Source of the DNA: Actinoalloteichus caeruleus DSM 43889
GTDB lineage: Bacteria > Actinomycetota > Actinomycetes > Mycobacteriales > Pseudonocardiaceae
NCBI RefSeq assembly: GCF_000429185.2
Contig: NZ_AUBJ02000001.1
Location: 1,178,001 to 1,242,000, forward strand
Direction: 5' to 3'
DNA length: 64,000 nucleotides
A program made the position numbers and the translations under genes. The number at the start of each line of letters is the position of its first letter. The stretch's first letter is position 1. This document shows, one piece after another, positions 1 through 13,200 of the stretch. The notes below the pieces were generated by a model. That model was not told where the DNA came from, made no database searches, and saw only the letters and a list, made by a program, of their open reading frames with translations.

Positions 1-1213
1 CGGCGGGGCCGAGCGGTGTCCGGCCACGGGACCTGCTCGGTGAGCAGGTCGACGTCGCCGGCCGACCAGTCCACCCGCGAGGACCGCGGGTCGGCGTGCA
101 GTGTCCTGGGCAGCGCTCCGTGCTGGAGGGCGAGCACCATCTTCATCACGCCGGCGACGCCCGCCGCGGCCTGGGTGTGCCCGATGTTGGACTTCACCGA
201 ACCCAGCAGCAGCGGCCGCTCCCGGTCCTGCCCGTAGGTGGCGAGCACCGCCTGCGCCTCGATCGGGTCACCGAGCGCGGTGCCGGTCCCGTGCGCCTCG
301 ACGACGTCGACGTCGCGCGTGGCCAGACCCGCGTTGGCGAGGGCGTGCCGGATCACCCGTTGTTGGGAGGGCCCGTTCGGGGCGGTGAGCCCGTTGGAGG
401 CACCGTCCTGGTTCACGGCGGAACCCCGCAACACCGCCAACACCCGGCGGCCGTGGCGTCGGGCGTCGGAGAGGCGTTCCACGAGGAGCATCCCGACTCC
501 CTCCGACCAGCCGGCGCCGTCGGCGCCCTCACCGAACGCCTTGCACCGGCCGTCGGCGGACAACGCGCCCTGCGCGCCGAGTTCGAGGAACGCGCCCGGC
601 GTGGACATGACGGTGACGCCGCCGGCCAGGGCGAGGGTGCACTCCCCCGCCCGCAGGGCCTGCGCCGCCAGGTGCAGGGCCACCAGCGAGGACGAGCAGG
701 CGGTGTCCACCGACACCGCCGGGCCCTCGAACCCGAAGGAGTAGGCGACTCTCCCCGAGATGATGCTGGCGTTGTTGCCGGTCGCGAGGTGGCCTTCGCC
801 GCTGTCGGACGAGCCGAGCACCAGGCCGACGTAGTCCTGACCGTTGGTGCCGGCGAAGACACCGGTGCGGCTGCCCCGCAGGCCCGCCGGATCGATCCCG
901 GCGTGTTCGAGGCTCTCCCAGGTGGCTTCCAGCAGCAACCGCTGCTGGGGGTCCATCGCCAGGGCCTCGCGCGGCGAGATGCCGAAGAACCCGGCGTCGA
1001 ACTCCGGGGCGTCGTAGAGGAAGCCGCCTTCCCGGACCGGGCTGGTGCCGGGGCCGTCGTCCGCGTGGAGACGGCCGAGGTCCCATCCCCGGTCGCCGGG
1101 GAACGGTCCGATGGCGTCCGTCCCCTCGGTGAGCAACCGCCAGAACTCCTCCGGTGAGGAGACCCCTCCGGGGAACCGGCAGCTCATGCCGATGATGGCG
1201 ATCGGTTCGTCGG
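1..1213 (-). other. Module D4 (partial): start of a KS
   Basis: [29 protein letters not shown] and DTACSSS (Cys codon 698-696), EAHGTGT and KSNIGHT are present; the KS is nearly complete when the window ends. AT and processing domains are off the edge, so its output is unknown. Confidence 0.9.
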
Positions 1214-4200
1214 GCCGGGCCGGCACCGGGGTGTCGTCGGCCGCCCGCGGCGTGGTGCCGAGCAGTTCCGCGAGCAGGAACTCGGCCAGGGCCACCGGGG
1301 TCGGGTAGTCGAACACCAGTGTCGCCGGCAGTCGCGCACCGGTCGCGGCGTCGAGGCGGTTGCGGAACTCGACGGCGGTGAGCGAGTCGAATCCCATCTC
1401 CGCGAACGCCCTGGTGACCTCGACCGCCTGCGCGGTTCCGTGGCCGAGGACGGCGGCGGCCTGGTCGCGCACCAGGTCCAGGACGACGGTGGCGCGTTCC
1501 TCCTGCGGCGTCGCCGCGAGACGGCGGGTCAGGGACGACCCGCTCGCCGTTCCGGCGCGTCTCCTGCCGGCGGCGACCGGGACCAGCTCACCGAACAGGG
1601 GCGGCAGGGGTTCGACGGCGGCCCGGGCCCGCAGGGCGGGCAGGTCCAACCTCGCCGGGACCAGCGCGGCCCGGTCCACCGTGGCCGCGGCGTCGAGCAG
1701 GGCCAGGCCCTGCTCCACGGACAGCGGGGGCAGGCCGGCCCTGGCCATCCGGGTGGCCTCGGCGTCGGCGAGCCGTCCCGCCATGCCCCCATCGGCCCAG
1801 GGCCCCCAGGCGAGGGACCGGGCGGGGAGCCCGCTGGCCCTGCGGTGCTGGGCGAGGCCGTCGAGGAACGCGTTCGCCGCGGCGTAGTTGGCCTGGCCCA
1901 GCGCGCCGAGAACCCCGGAGGCCGAGGAGAACACGGTGAACAGGGACAGGTCGAGGTCACGGGTCAGCTCGTGCAGGTTCCACGCGCCGTCGACCTTGGG
2001 GCGCAGCACGGCGCTCACCCGCTCGGCGTCCAACGAGGCCAGCATCCCGTCGGCCAGCACACCGGCGGTGTGGACGACCCCGGTGAGGGGCCGCTCGGCC
2101 GGTACCCGCTCGAGCGCGCCCGCGAGGGCGTCGCGGTCCGCGACGTCGCAGGCGACGACCTGTGCCGTGGTGCCCAGCTCCCGCAGGTCGGCGAGGAGTT
2201 CCACCGTTCCGGGCGCCGAGGTTCCCCGCCGGCTGACGAGCAGCAGGTTGGGCACCCCTGACATGGCCAGGTGCCGGGCGACGAGCGTGGCGAGAGCGCC
2301 GCCGGCGCCGGTGACGAGGACCGTGCCGTGCCGGGTCTCCGGTACCACCGACTCGGCGGTGGAGGTGACGAGCCTGGGTACGAGGAGCTGCCCGTCCCGG
2401 ATCGCGACCTGCGGTTCGCCGGAGGCGAGCACGGCCGGTAGCCGTTCGGCGTCACCGTCGACACCCAGGTCGACCAGCACGAGGCGCCCGGGGTTCTCGG
2501 TCTGGGCCGACCGGACGAGGCCCCACGCCGCGGCGGCGGGCAGGTCGGTGATGTCGGCTTCCGGTGTCGTCGCGACCGCGCCCCGCGTCAGCACCACCAG
2601 CCGCGCGGCGCGGAGGCGGTCGTCGGCCAGCCACTCCCGCAGGGTGCCCAGCAGCGCGGAGACGGCGTCGTGGGTCGCTCCGACGACGGCTGCCCCTGGC
2701 GTGGTGACCGAGGTGACCACCACGTCGGGGATGGTCTCCCGCGCGGCGAGGTCGGCCAGGTCGGCGTGACGTCCGGCGGCCGACGTGGGCAGTGGCGTGC
2801 CATCGCCCAGGACCGCCCACACGAGGTCCTCGTCGCCGTCGGTCGCGGACCGCGGTGACCAGCCGACCTCGTGGAGCGCCGCGCCGGTGCCGTCGGCGGG
2901 GGAGGCCGCGAGCAGTTCCTCGGGGACGGGCGTGGCCGAGGTGACCTGGTCCACCGTGACCACGGGCAGACCGGTGTCGTCGGCCGCGAACAAGGAGAAT
3001 CCCTGGTCCCGCCGGGAGATCCGGACCCGCAGCGCCCGGGCGCCCACGGCGTGGGCGCTGACCCCGGTCCAGTCGAGGGGAAGCGCGTCGAGGTCACCGC
3101 CGAGCAGGCGGCTGCCCTGCGCGGCGGCGTCGAGCAACGCGGGGTGCACGGTGAAGCCCTCGACCGGGGTGTCCTCGGGGAGGGTGACCTCGACGAGGAC
3201 CGTCGTCTCGTCGCCGGCCGGGCGCCACGCCGCGCGCAGTCCCCGGAACAGCGGACCGTGGGCCACGCCCACGTCGGCGAGACGTTCGTAGTGGTCGTCG
3301 AGGCTGACGGGGACCGCACCGGGCGGTGGCCAGTCGGCCAGGGCCACCTCGGGCGTGTCCGACTCGCCGGTGAGCGTCGCGGTGGCGTGGCGCACCCACT
3401 CGTCGTTCCGGTACGAGTGCAGTTCGGCCCTTCGGTCCCCGTCCTCCCCGGTGGCGCGCACGGCGAGTTGGAACCGGACGGAGCCGGACTCCGGCACCAC
3501 CAGGGGTCGCTCCACGGTCACGTCCGCCAGCCTCGGTGCGCCCACCTGGTGGCCGACGTGCAACAGGAGGTCCGCCAGCAGGGCCGTGGGCACCGCTGCC
3601 ACCCCGTGGACGGAGTGGTCGGCCAGCCAGGGGTGCGCCGAGACCGCCAGCACCCCGGTGAACACCCGTTCGCCGGCGCCGGCGAGTTCGACGTCCGCGC
3701 CGAGGAGCGGGTGGTCGACGTCGCCCAGGCCGGCCGAGGTGACCGCGCCGGCCGGGTGCTCGGCCGCGCTCAGCCAGTAGCGTTCGTGTTGGAAGGCGTA
3801 CGTGGGCAGGTCGGTGCGCCGGGCTCCGGAACCGGCGAAGTAGGCGGCCCAGTCCACGTCCCGGCCGTGCACGTGGGTCGTGGCGAGCCCGGTGACGAGG
3901 GTCTCCGGTTCGTCCCGGCCCCTGCGCAGGGCGGGCGCGAACACCGCGCCCGGCAGGGTGTCCGTCCCGAGGGCCGCGAGCCCCCCGTCGGGACCGAGTT
4001 CCAGGAACGTGGTCACCCCGAGGTCGTCGAGGCTTCGCAGGGCGTCGGAGAACCGGACGGTCTCCCGCACCTGGCGGACCCAGTACTCGGGGTCCCGGAC
4101 CTCGGTGTCGGCGACGTGGCCCGTCACGGTCGACACCAGCGGCAGGCGGGGCTCCGCGAAGGCCAGTTCGGACACCACCGTCCGGAGTTCGGCCAGCACC

Positions 4201-7200
4201 GGGTCCATGCGCGGCGAGTGGAAGGCGTGGCTGACGCGGAGCCGGCGGTTCCGGCGGCCCTCGAAGCGCGTGAGCACCTCGTCCACGGCGTCCTCGTCAC
4301 CGGAGAGCACCAGGGTCCCTGGTGCGTTGACCGCGGCGATGGCGACGCGGTCGTCCAGGGCGGGACGGACCTCGTCCTCGGTGGCCGCCAGGGACACCAT
4401 CGCCCCACCTGGTGGCAACACCGCCATCAGCCGCCCCCGGGTGGCGACGAGGCGGCAGGCGTCGGCGAGGGAGAACACGCCTGCGACGTGGGCGGCGGCG
4501 ATCTCACCGACCGAGTGGCCGAGCAGGAAGTCCGCCGTCACGCCCCACGACTCGACGAGCCGGTACAGCGCGACCTCCAGGGCGAACAGCCCTGCCTGGG
4601 TGTACTCGGTCTGGTCGAGCAGCGGTCCGCCGCCGAACACGAGCGGCGCGAGCGGGCGGTCGAGGTGCTTGTCCAGCTCCGCGCAGGTGGCGTCGAAGGC
4701 CTCGGCGAAGGTCGGGTACACCTCGTACAGGCCGCGCCCCATCCCGGAGCGCTGGGCGCCCTGCCCGGAGAACAGCAGGCCCAACCTGCCGGGCTCGGCC
4801 ACTCCTCGGACCGCCCTCGGCGCGGTTGCCAGGTCCTCGAGGTCAGCCCTGTCGAGGACGACCGCGCGGTGCGGCAGCGCGGACCTGGTCGCGGCGAGGG
4901 AGTACCCGACATCGACGAGGTCGGATCCGCTGTCCTCCACGTGGGTGAGGAGACGAGCTGCCTGCGCGGTCAGCGCCTCGGCCGAACGGGCGGAGAGCAC
5001 CCACGGCACGACCGGGGCCGGCGCCACCGCCTCGCTCCGGTCGGGGTCCTCGGACCACGCCTCGAGGAGCACGTGGGCGTTGGTGCCGCTGATCCCGAAC
5101 GACGAGACAGCGGCCCGGCGGGGCCGTCCGGTCTCGGGCCAGGTCCGCTGCTCGGTGAGCAGCGACACCGCCCCGGCATCCCAGTCGACCCGCGTCGACG
5201 GTTCGTCGACGTGCAGGGTCCTGGGCAGCACCCCGTGCCGGAGCGCCATGACCATCTTGACCAGCCCCGCGACACCCGCGGCGGCCTGGGTGTGGCCGAT
5301 GTTCGACTTGATCGACCCCAGCCACAACGGCCGGTCCACCGGCCGGTCCTGCCCGTAGGTCGCCAACAACGCCTGCGCCTCGATCGGGTCACCCAACGCG
5401 GTGCCCGTCCCGTGCGCCTCCACCACGTCCACCTCGGACGCCGACAACCGCGCGTTCGCCAACGCCTGCCGGATCACCCGCTGCTGCGACGGACCGTTCG
5501 GCGCCGTCAACCCGTTGGACGCACCATCGGAGTTCACGGCCGAACCGCGGACCACCGCCAGGACGCGGTGCCCGTTGCGCCGCGCGTCGGACAGCCTTTC
5601 CAGCACCAGCATCCCGGCGCCCTCGGCCCAGCCCGTGCCGTCCGCGGCCTCGGAGAACGCCTTGCACCGGCCGTCGAGGGCGAGTCCCTGTTGCGTTCCG
5701 AACTCGGCGTAGACACCGGCGTTGGTCATCACGGTGACGCCGCCGGCCAGGGCGAGGGTGCACTCCCCCGCCCGCAGGGCCTGCGCCGCCAGGTGCAGGG
5801 CCACCAGCGAGGACGAGCAGGCGGTGTCCACCGACACCGCCGGGCCCTCGAACCCGAAGGAGTAGGCGATCCTCCCCGAGATGACGCTGGTCGCGGTCCC
5901 GGTGAGCGCGTGGCCCCGCATCTGCTCGGTGCTCATCATCCCCGAGCCGTACGAGGAGTACGCGGTCCCGGCGAAGACGCCCGTGCGGCTTCCCCGCAGT
6001 CCGGACGGCCCGATGCCCGCGTGTTCCAGGCTTTCCCAGGTGGCTTCCAGCAGCAACCGCTGCTGGGGGTCCATCGCCAACGCCTCACGCGGCGAGATGC
6101 CGAAGAACCCGGCGTCGAAGTCCCCGGCTCCGGAGAGGAACCCTCCCTGGAGCGCGGGGATCTCGAGCCCGTCGGGGAGGTCCAACCGCCAGCCCCGGTC
6201 GGTGGGGAGCGGGCCGACCGCGTCGCGACCGGCGAGCACGAGGCGCCACAGGTCGTCCGGGGACTCGACACCGCCGGGGAAGCGGCAGCTCATGCCGACG
6301 ATCGCGATCGGCTCGTCGACGTGGACGGGCGCCGGGGTCTCCTCGTCGGTCACCGGAGCGGCGCCGAGCAGTTCCGCGAGGACGAACCCGGCCAGCACCG
6401 CCGGCGTCGGGTGGTCGAACACCAGCGTCGCCGGCAGTCGGGCACCGGTGGCGGCGCCGAGCCGGTTGCGCAGCTCGACGGCGGTGAGCGAGTCGAAACC
6501 CAGTTCCGAGAACGGCCGCGTGACGTCGATCGCCTCGGGGCTCGGGTGGCCGAGCACGGCGGCGACGTGCCCGCGCACCAGGTCGAGGACGGCGCGGTCC
6601 CGTTCGGCGGGTGGCAGTCCCGTGAGCCGGCGTGCCAGGGCCGAGTCGTCGCTGGTCTCGGCTCGCCGACGGCTGTCGACCCTGGCGAGTTCGTGCAGCA
6701 CTGGTTGCAGGCCACCGGAGGAGGCGCGGCCGCGCAGCGCGGGCACGTCCAGTCCGACGGGGACGACCGCGGGGTGGGGGCCGAGGACGGCCGCGTCGAG
6801 GAGCGCGAGGCCGCGGTCCCGGGTCAGCGGCACGATTCCGGACCGGGCGACCCGACCGGAGTCGCCGTCGGCGAGCTCCCCCATCATGCCGCCGCCAGCG
6901 CTCCACGGGCCCCAGGCAGCGGAGGTCGCCACGAGACCCCGTGCTCCGCGCAGTTCGGCGAGGCCGTCGAGCACGGCGTTGGCCGCGGCGTAGTTGGCCT
7001 GGCCGGGCGCGCCGAACACTCCAGCCACGGAGGAGAACAGGACGAACAGGGACAGGTCGAGGTGTGCCGTGAGTTCGTGGAGGTGCCAGGCGGCGTCGAC
7101 CTTGGGCCGCAGCACGGCGTCGAGGCGGTCCGGGGTGAGGGCGGTCACCACGCCGTCGTCGAGCAGGCCGGCGGCGTGGACGACACCGGTCAGGGGCTGC

Positions 7201-10200
7201 TCGGCCGGGATCCCGGCGAGCAGCTCCGCGAGCGCGTCCCGGTCGGCGACGTCGCAGGCCGCGAGGGTCACCTGGGCTCCGGTGGCGCGCAGTTCGTCCG
7301 CCAACTCGGCCATGCCGGGGGCGTCGGCGCCTCGACGGCCGGCCAGCAGGAGGCTGGGCACGTGGTGCTCGGTGACCAGGTGGCGGGCGACCAGCCCACC
7401 GAGCGCGCCGGTGGCGCCGGTGACGAGGACGGTTCCGTGGTGCGGCTCCGGCGCGGGCACGGTGAGGACGACCTTGCCGACGTGCCGTGCCTTGGCGAGG
7501 TACCGGAACGCCTCGGGTGCGCGCCGGACGTCCCAGGTCCTGACGGGCAGGGGCCGCAGCGCGCCGCGTTCGAACAGCGCCAGCACCTCCGCCAGCAGCT
7601 GGCCGATGCGTTCCGGCCCGGCCTCGACGAGGTCGAACGCGCGGTAGGAGACGCCGTCCGGGTCACGCGGGTCCGTCTTGCCCATCTCGACGAACCGGCC
7701 GCCGTCGGCGAGGAGCCGCAACGAGGCGTCGAGGAACTCGCCCGTCAGGGAGTTGAGGACCACGTCGACGCCGTCGCCGCCGCTGTTGTCGCGGAACTTC
7801 CGCTCGAACTCGACGGTGCGCGAGGAGGACAGGTGGTCGTCGTCCACCCCGAGTTCCCGCACGACGGGCCACTTCCCGGGGCTGGCGGTGGCGAACACCT
7901 CCGCCCCGAGGTGGTGGGCGAGTCGGACGGCGGCCATGCCGACGCCGCCGGCGGCGGCGTGCACGAGGACCCGCTCCCCGGCCCGCACCCCGGCGAGGTC
8001 GACGAGGGCGTAGTAGGCGGTCATGAAGGCGACCGGGGTGGCAGCCGCGTCGGTGAACGACCAGCCGTCGGGGATCCTGGCGAGCATGCGGTGGTCGGTG
8101 AGGGCCACCGGACCGAAACCTCCGGTCAGCAGGCCCATCACCCGGTCGCCGGGTGCCAGGCCGGTGACGTCGGGTCCCACGTCGAGGACCACGCCGGCGC
8201 CCTCGATGCCCATCGTGGCGTCGCCCGGGTACATGCCCAGCGCGATCAGCACGTCTCGGAAGTTCACACCGGCAGCGCGGACGCCGACGCGCACCATCCC
8301 CCCGGAGGGTGGCTCGGTGGCCTCCCGCACCGGCACCAACGCCAGGGCGTCGATGGTGCCGGCCCCAGTGGTGTCCAGGCGCCACGGCGTCGCGGCCGGA
8401 GCGCGGAGGGCCCCGGTCGTCGACGCCCGTCGCAGGCGGGGAACGAGGGCTTCACCCTCCCGCACCGCGACCTGCGGCTCCCCGGTGGACAGCGCGGCGA
8501 TCACCGAGGCGGGCGTGGCTGGGTGGGTGTCGACGTCGACGAGGACCAGCCGCCCCGGGTTCTCCGTCTGGGCTGAGCGGAGCAGCCCCCAGGCGGCGGC
8601 GCCGGCGAGGTCCGACGCGCCGTCGGGTCCGGCGCCGCCCCGGGTGACGACGGCGAGCCGCGCGGCGGCGAACCGGTCGTCGGTCAACCATTCCCGCACC
8701 AGTCGGAGCAGGGCACGGGAGCTGTCATGGACGGCGCTCACCTGGTCGGTGCCCGCCGCCTCGACCGTGACCACGACGACGTCGGGCACGGTCGTCAGCT
8801 CGGCGAGCCCGCCGTGCGCCGGCAGGCCGAGCGGGGCGAGCCAGGCGGGGTCCCCGAGCACGACGACACGCTTGTCGGCGGCCCCGTCCGGCAGGGGCAG
8901 CGGCGGCCAGGCCACCCGGAGCAACGCGTCGTCGGTCGGACCGGCGGGCTCCGGCTGCCCCTGCGGGGGCCGCAGCGCCAGGGAGTCGACCGTGGCCAAC
9001 GGCTCACCCGCGACGTCGGCGACCGTCACCGAGACCCCGGAGCCGCCGGGGGTGATGCGGACCCGGGCAGCGGTGGCTCCAACGGCGGTCAGCCGCACAC
9101 CCGACCACGCGAACGGGAGGCCCCACTGCCCGGAACCCGCGAGGGACAGCGGGTGGAGGGCGGCGTCCAGCAGCGCGGGGTGGATCCCGAAGCGCTCGAC
9201 GCTGACGTCCTCGGGCAGGGCGACCTCGGCGAAGACCTGAGCGTCGACTCCGTCGCCGCGACGCCACGCCGCGCGCACCCCCCGGAAGGCCGGGCCGTAC
9301 TCGAACCCGGCCGCGGCGAGCCCGGTGTAGAAGTCGTCCACGTCGACGGGTTCGGCACCGGCGGGTGGCCACTCCTGGAGTCCCTCGGCGACGTGGGCGG
9401 CGAGGGGTGCCAACACCCCGGTCGCGTGCTGCCGCCACTGGTCCTCGTCGTCGGTGGCGCTGGAGCTCACCCGGACCGGTCGGCGGCCGGCGCCGTCAGG
9501 GGCGCCGACGGTCACCTGGACCGCGGCGCCGCCGTGCTCGTCGAGGACAAGGGGGGCGTGCAGGGTCAGTTCCTCGAGGAGACCGCACCCCACCCGCTGT
9601 CCGGCGTGGAGGGCCAGCTCCACGAAGGCCGTCCCGGGGAGCAGGACGGATCCGAGTACGACGTGGTCGGCCAGCCACGGGTGGGAGCGTGTGGACAGCC
9701 GTCCCGTGAGGACGAGGCCGTCGGAGTCGGCCAGCGTCATGGCGGCGCCGAGCAGCGCGTGGTCGGCGGAGCGGAGTCCGAACGCGCTGGCGTCACCGGC
9801 CCAGATCGCGGTCCCGGCCGGCCAGAACCGTTCGTGTTGGAAGGCGTAGGTCGGCAGGTCCACCCGCCGGGCGTCGACGCCAGCGAAGAACGTGCCCCAG
9901 TCCACGGCGCCGCCGCGCACGTGCAGTTCGGCGAGTGCGGTGACGACCGCGCGGGGTTCCTCCCTCCCACGGCGCAGCAACGGGATCACGGGGGTGTCCA
10001 CACCGGCCAGTGCCGCGAGGGCGCCGTCCGGCCCGAGCTCCAGGAAGGTCGTCACCGCCTGGTCACGCAGGGTCGCCATGCCCTCGGCGAACCGCACCGG
10101 TTCCCGGACCTGGCGCACCCAGTGCTCCGGGTCCCGCAGCTCGTCGGTGACGACGCCGCCGGTGAGGGTGGACACCACCGGGATCGTCGGCTCGGTGAGG

Positions 10201-13200
10201 GTGAGCCGACCCGCCACGGCGCGGAAGTCGTCGAGCATGCCGTCCATGTGGGCCGAGTGGAACGCGTGGCTCACCCGCAGGCGGGTCGACTTCCGGTCGG
10301 GGAACCTCGACACCACGTCGGCGACGGCGTCGTCGTCGCCGGACAGCACCACGGTCCCGGGCCCGTTGACGGCCGCCAGGGAGACCCGATCGGACAGCAG
10401 CGGGGCCACTTCGGACTCGCTGGCGCGCAGCGACACCATCGCGCCACCACCGGGCAGGGCCTGCATGAGGGCACCCCGGGCCGCGACCAGCTCGGCCGCG
10501 TCGGTGAGGGACATCGCCCCGGCCACGTGGGCGGCCGCGAGCTCACCGATCGAATGCCCGAGCACGAGGTCGGGTGTCACACCCCACGATTCGAGGAGCC
10601 TGAACAGGGCCACCTCGACGGCGAACAACCCGGCCTGGGCGTGGACCGTCTGGTCGATCAGGTCCCCGCCCTCGAACACCACGTCCCGGACGGGGCGGTC
10701 GAGGTGCCGGTCGAGTTCGGCGCACACCGCGTCGAAGGCGTCGGCGTACGTCGGGTAGGCCTCGAACAGGCCACGTCCCATCGTGGCGCGCTGGGCGCCC
10801 TGACCGGAGAAGAGGAACGCGACCCTGCCGTCGGAGGCGACGCCGCGGACCACGCCCGGCGAGGTGTCCAGGTCGGCGAGGTCCGCCTCGTCGAAGACGA
10901 CCGCACGGTGCGGCAGGGCCGCCCGGCTGGTCGCCAGGGAGTAGGCCACGTCCACCCGATCCGGTTCCTGGTCCTGGTCCTGGACGTGGGCCAGCAGCCG
11001 ACGTGCCTGGTCGGCGAGGGCAGCCGGGGACTTCGCCGACAGCAGCCAGGGCACGACGGGAGGCGCTGGCGCCTCCGCTCGGGGTTTCTCGGCTTCCCGG
11101 GGCGGCGACTCCACGATGACGTGCGCGTTGGTGCCACTGACGCCGAACGCGGACACGGCGGCCCGACGGGGCTCACCGGTCTCCGGCCACGGGACTTGCT
11201 CGGTCAACAGCGCGACGGCACCGGACGACCAGTCGACGTGCGAGGTGGGAGCGTCGATGTGGAGGCTCCTCGGCAGCATGCCGTGCCGCATGGCCATCAC
11301 CATCTTGATGACGCCACCGACACCGGCCGCGGCCTGGGCGTGCCCGATGTTGGACTTCAGCGACCCCAGCCACAACGGACGGTCCTCGTCCCGGTCCTGA
11401 CCGTAGCTGGCGAGCACGGCCTGCGCCTCGATGGGATCGCCGAGGACCGTGCCGGTGCCGTGCGCCTCCACCGCGTCGACCTGGGTGGGTGACAGACCCG
11501 CGTCGGCCAGTGCCTGGCGGATGACCCGCTGCTGGGAGGGCCCGTTCGGCGCGGTCAGCCCGTTGGACGCTCCGTCGGAGTTCACCGCCGAGCCGCGCAG
11601 CACGGCGAGGACCGGGTGGCCGAGGCGTCGCGCGTCGGAGAGCCGTTCGACGAGCAGGACGCCGACCCCCTCAGCCCAGCCGGTGCCGTCGGCGGCTTCC
11701 CCGAAGGACTTGCACCGGCCGTCGGGTGCCAGTCCGCGCTGCCGGCTGAAGTCGACGAAGGTGGACGGGGTGGCCATCACCGTCACACCACCGGCGAGCG
11801 CCATCGAACACTCCCCCGCCCGCAGGGCACGCGCGGCGAGGTGAAGCGCGACCAGCGACGAGGAGCACGCGGTGTCGACGGTGACGGCGGGTCCCTGGAG
11901 ACCGAAGGTGTAGGAGACGCGGCCGGAGACGACGCTCGCGGCGTTTCCCGTGCCGAGGTAGCCCTCGAGTGCGTCCGGCGACATCGCCAGGAGGGACGGG
12001 TAGTCCTGACCGTTGGTGCCCACGAACACACCGGTGGTGCTGCCGTCCGCCGTCACGGGGTCGATGCCGGCCCGTTCGAACACCTCCCAGGTGGCCTCCA
12101 GCAGGATCCGCTGCTGCGGGTCCATCGCCAGCGCCTCGCGGGGGGAGATCCCGAAGAAGTCGGGGTCGAACCGGGTGGCGCCGTCGAGGAAGCCGCCTTC
12201 CCGGCAGTACGTCGTGCCGGGCTGGTCCGGGTCCTCGTCGTACAGGCGCTCGACGTCCCAGCCCCGGTCGGTCGGGAACTCGCCGACGGCGTCCGTCCCG
12301 TCGGCCACCAGCCGCCACAGGTCCTCCGGCGAGGACACCCCGCCGGGGTAGCGACAGCTCATGGCGACGATCGCGATGGGCTCGTCATCCGCGTCACGCG
12401 GCGGGGCGACGGGGACGTCAACCGGGTCGGCGCCGAACACGATGTCGCGAAGACCCTGGGCAAGGACCTCCGGGGTGGGGTAGTCGAACACCAACGTCGC
12501 CGGCAGGGACAACCCCGTGACCGCCGTCAACCGACCCCGCAACTCCACCGCGGTCAACGAATCGAAACCCATCTCCCGGAACGCCTGCCCCGACTCCACC
12601 CCCTCCACCGAGGCATGACCCAACACCCCCGCCGCCTCCGACCGCACCAACTCCACCAACAACCGCCGCTGCTCCTCCACCCCCATCCCCACCAGACGAG
12701 CCCGCAACACCGACGACTGCTCCTCATCCGGCTCACCACCACCCACCCGCTCCAACGCCGCCACCGCCACCGGCAACTCCCCGATCAACGGCCACACCCG
12801 CGACGCCGCGTACGCCGGAGCGAACCGCTCCCACTCCACCTCCGCCACCGCCACCACCGCGTCACCCTCGACCACCGCCTGCCGCAACCCCACCACCGCC
12901 AACTCCGCCGGCATCGCCGGCAGACCATGCCGCAACAGGTGCTCCCCCGCAGCACCCTCAGCCATCCCACCCTCAGCCCAGGGACCCCACGCCACCGCCG
13001 TGGCCACCAACCCCCGCTGCCGACGCCGCACCGCCACCGCATCCAGATACGCGTTCGCCGCCGCGTAGGCACCCTGACCGCCACTACCCCAAATACTGGC
13101 GATCGAGGAGAACAACACGAACGCGTCCAACTCCCGACCAGCGAACACCGCGTCCAGGTTCGCCGCGCCCAGCACCTTGGCCCGCAGGACGTGAACGAAC

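Noticed and set aside
2871-8576. Plus-strand open frame of 1901 codons, and other long plus-strand frames (for example 16155-20171, 21072-24737, 29045-32347).
   Set aside because: They lie exactly antisense to conserved PKS domains, have composition typical of antisense GC-rich code (rich in Arg, Gly, His, Gln), show no recognisable domain and repeat wherever the cassettes repeat. Long antisense frames are expected in high-GC actinomycete DNA.
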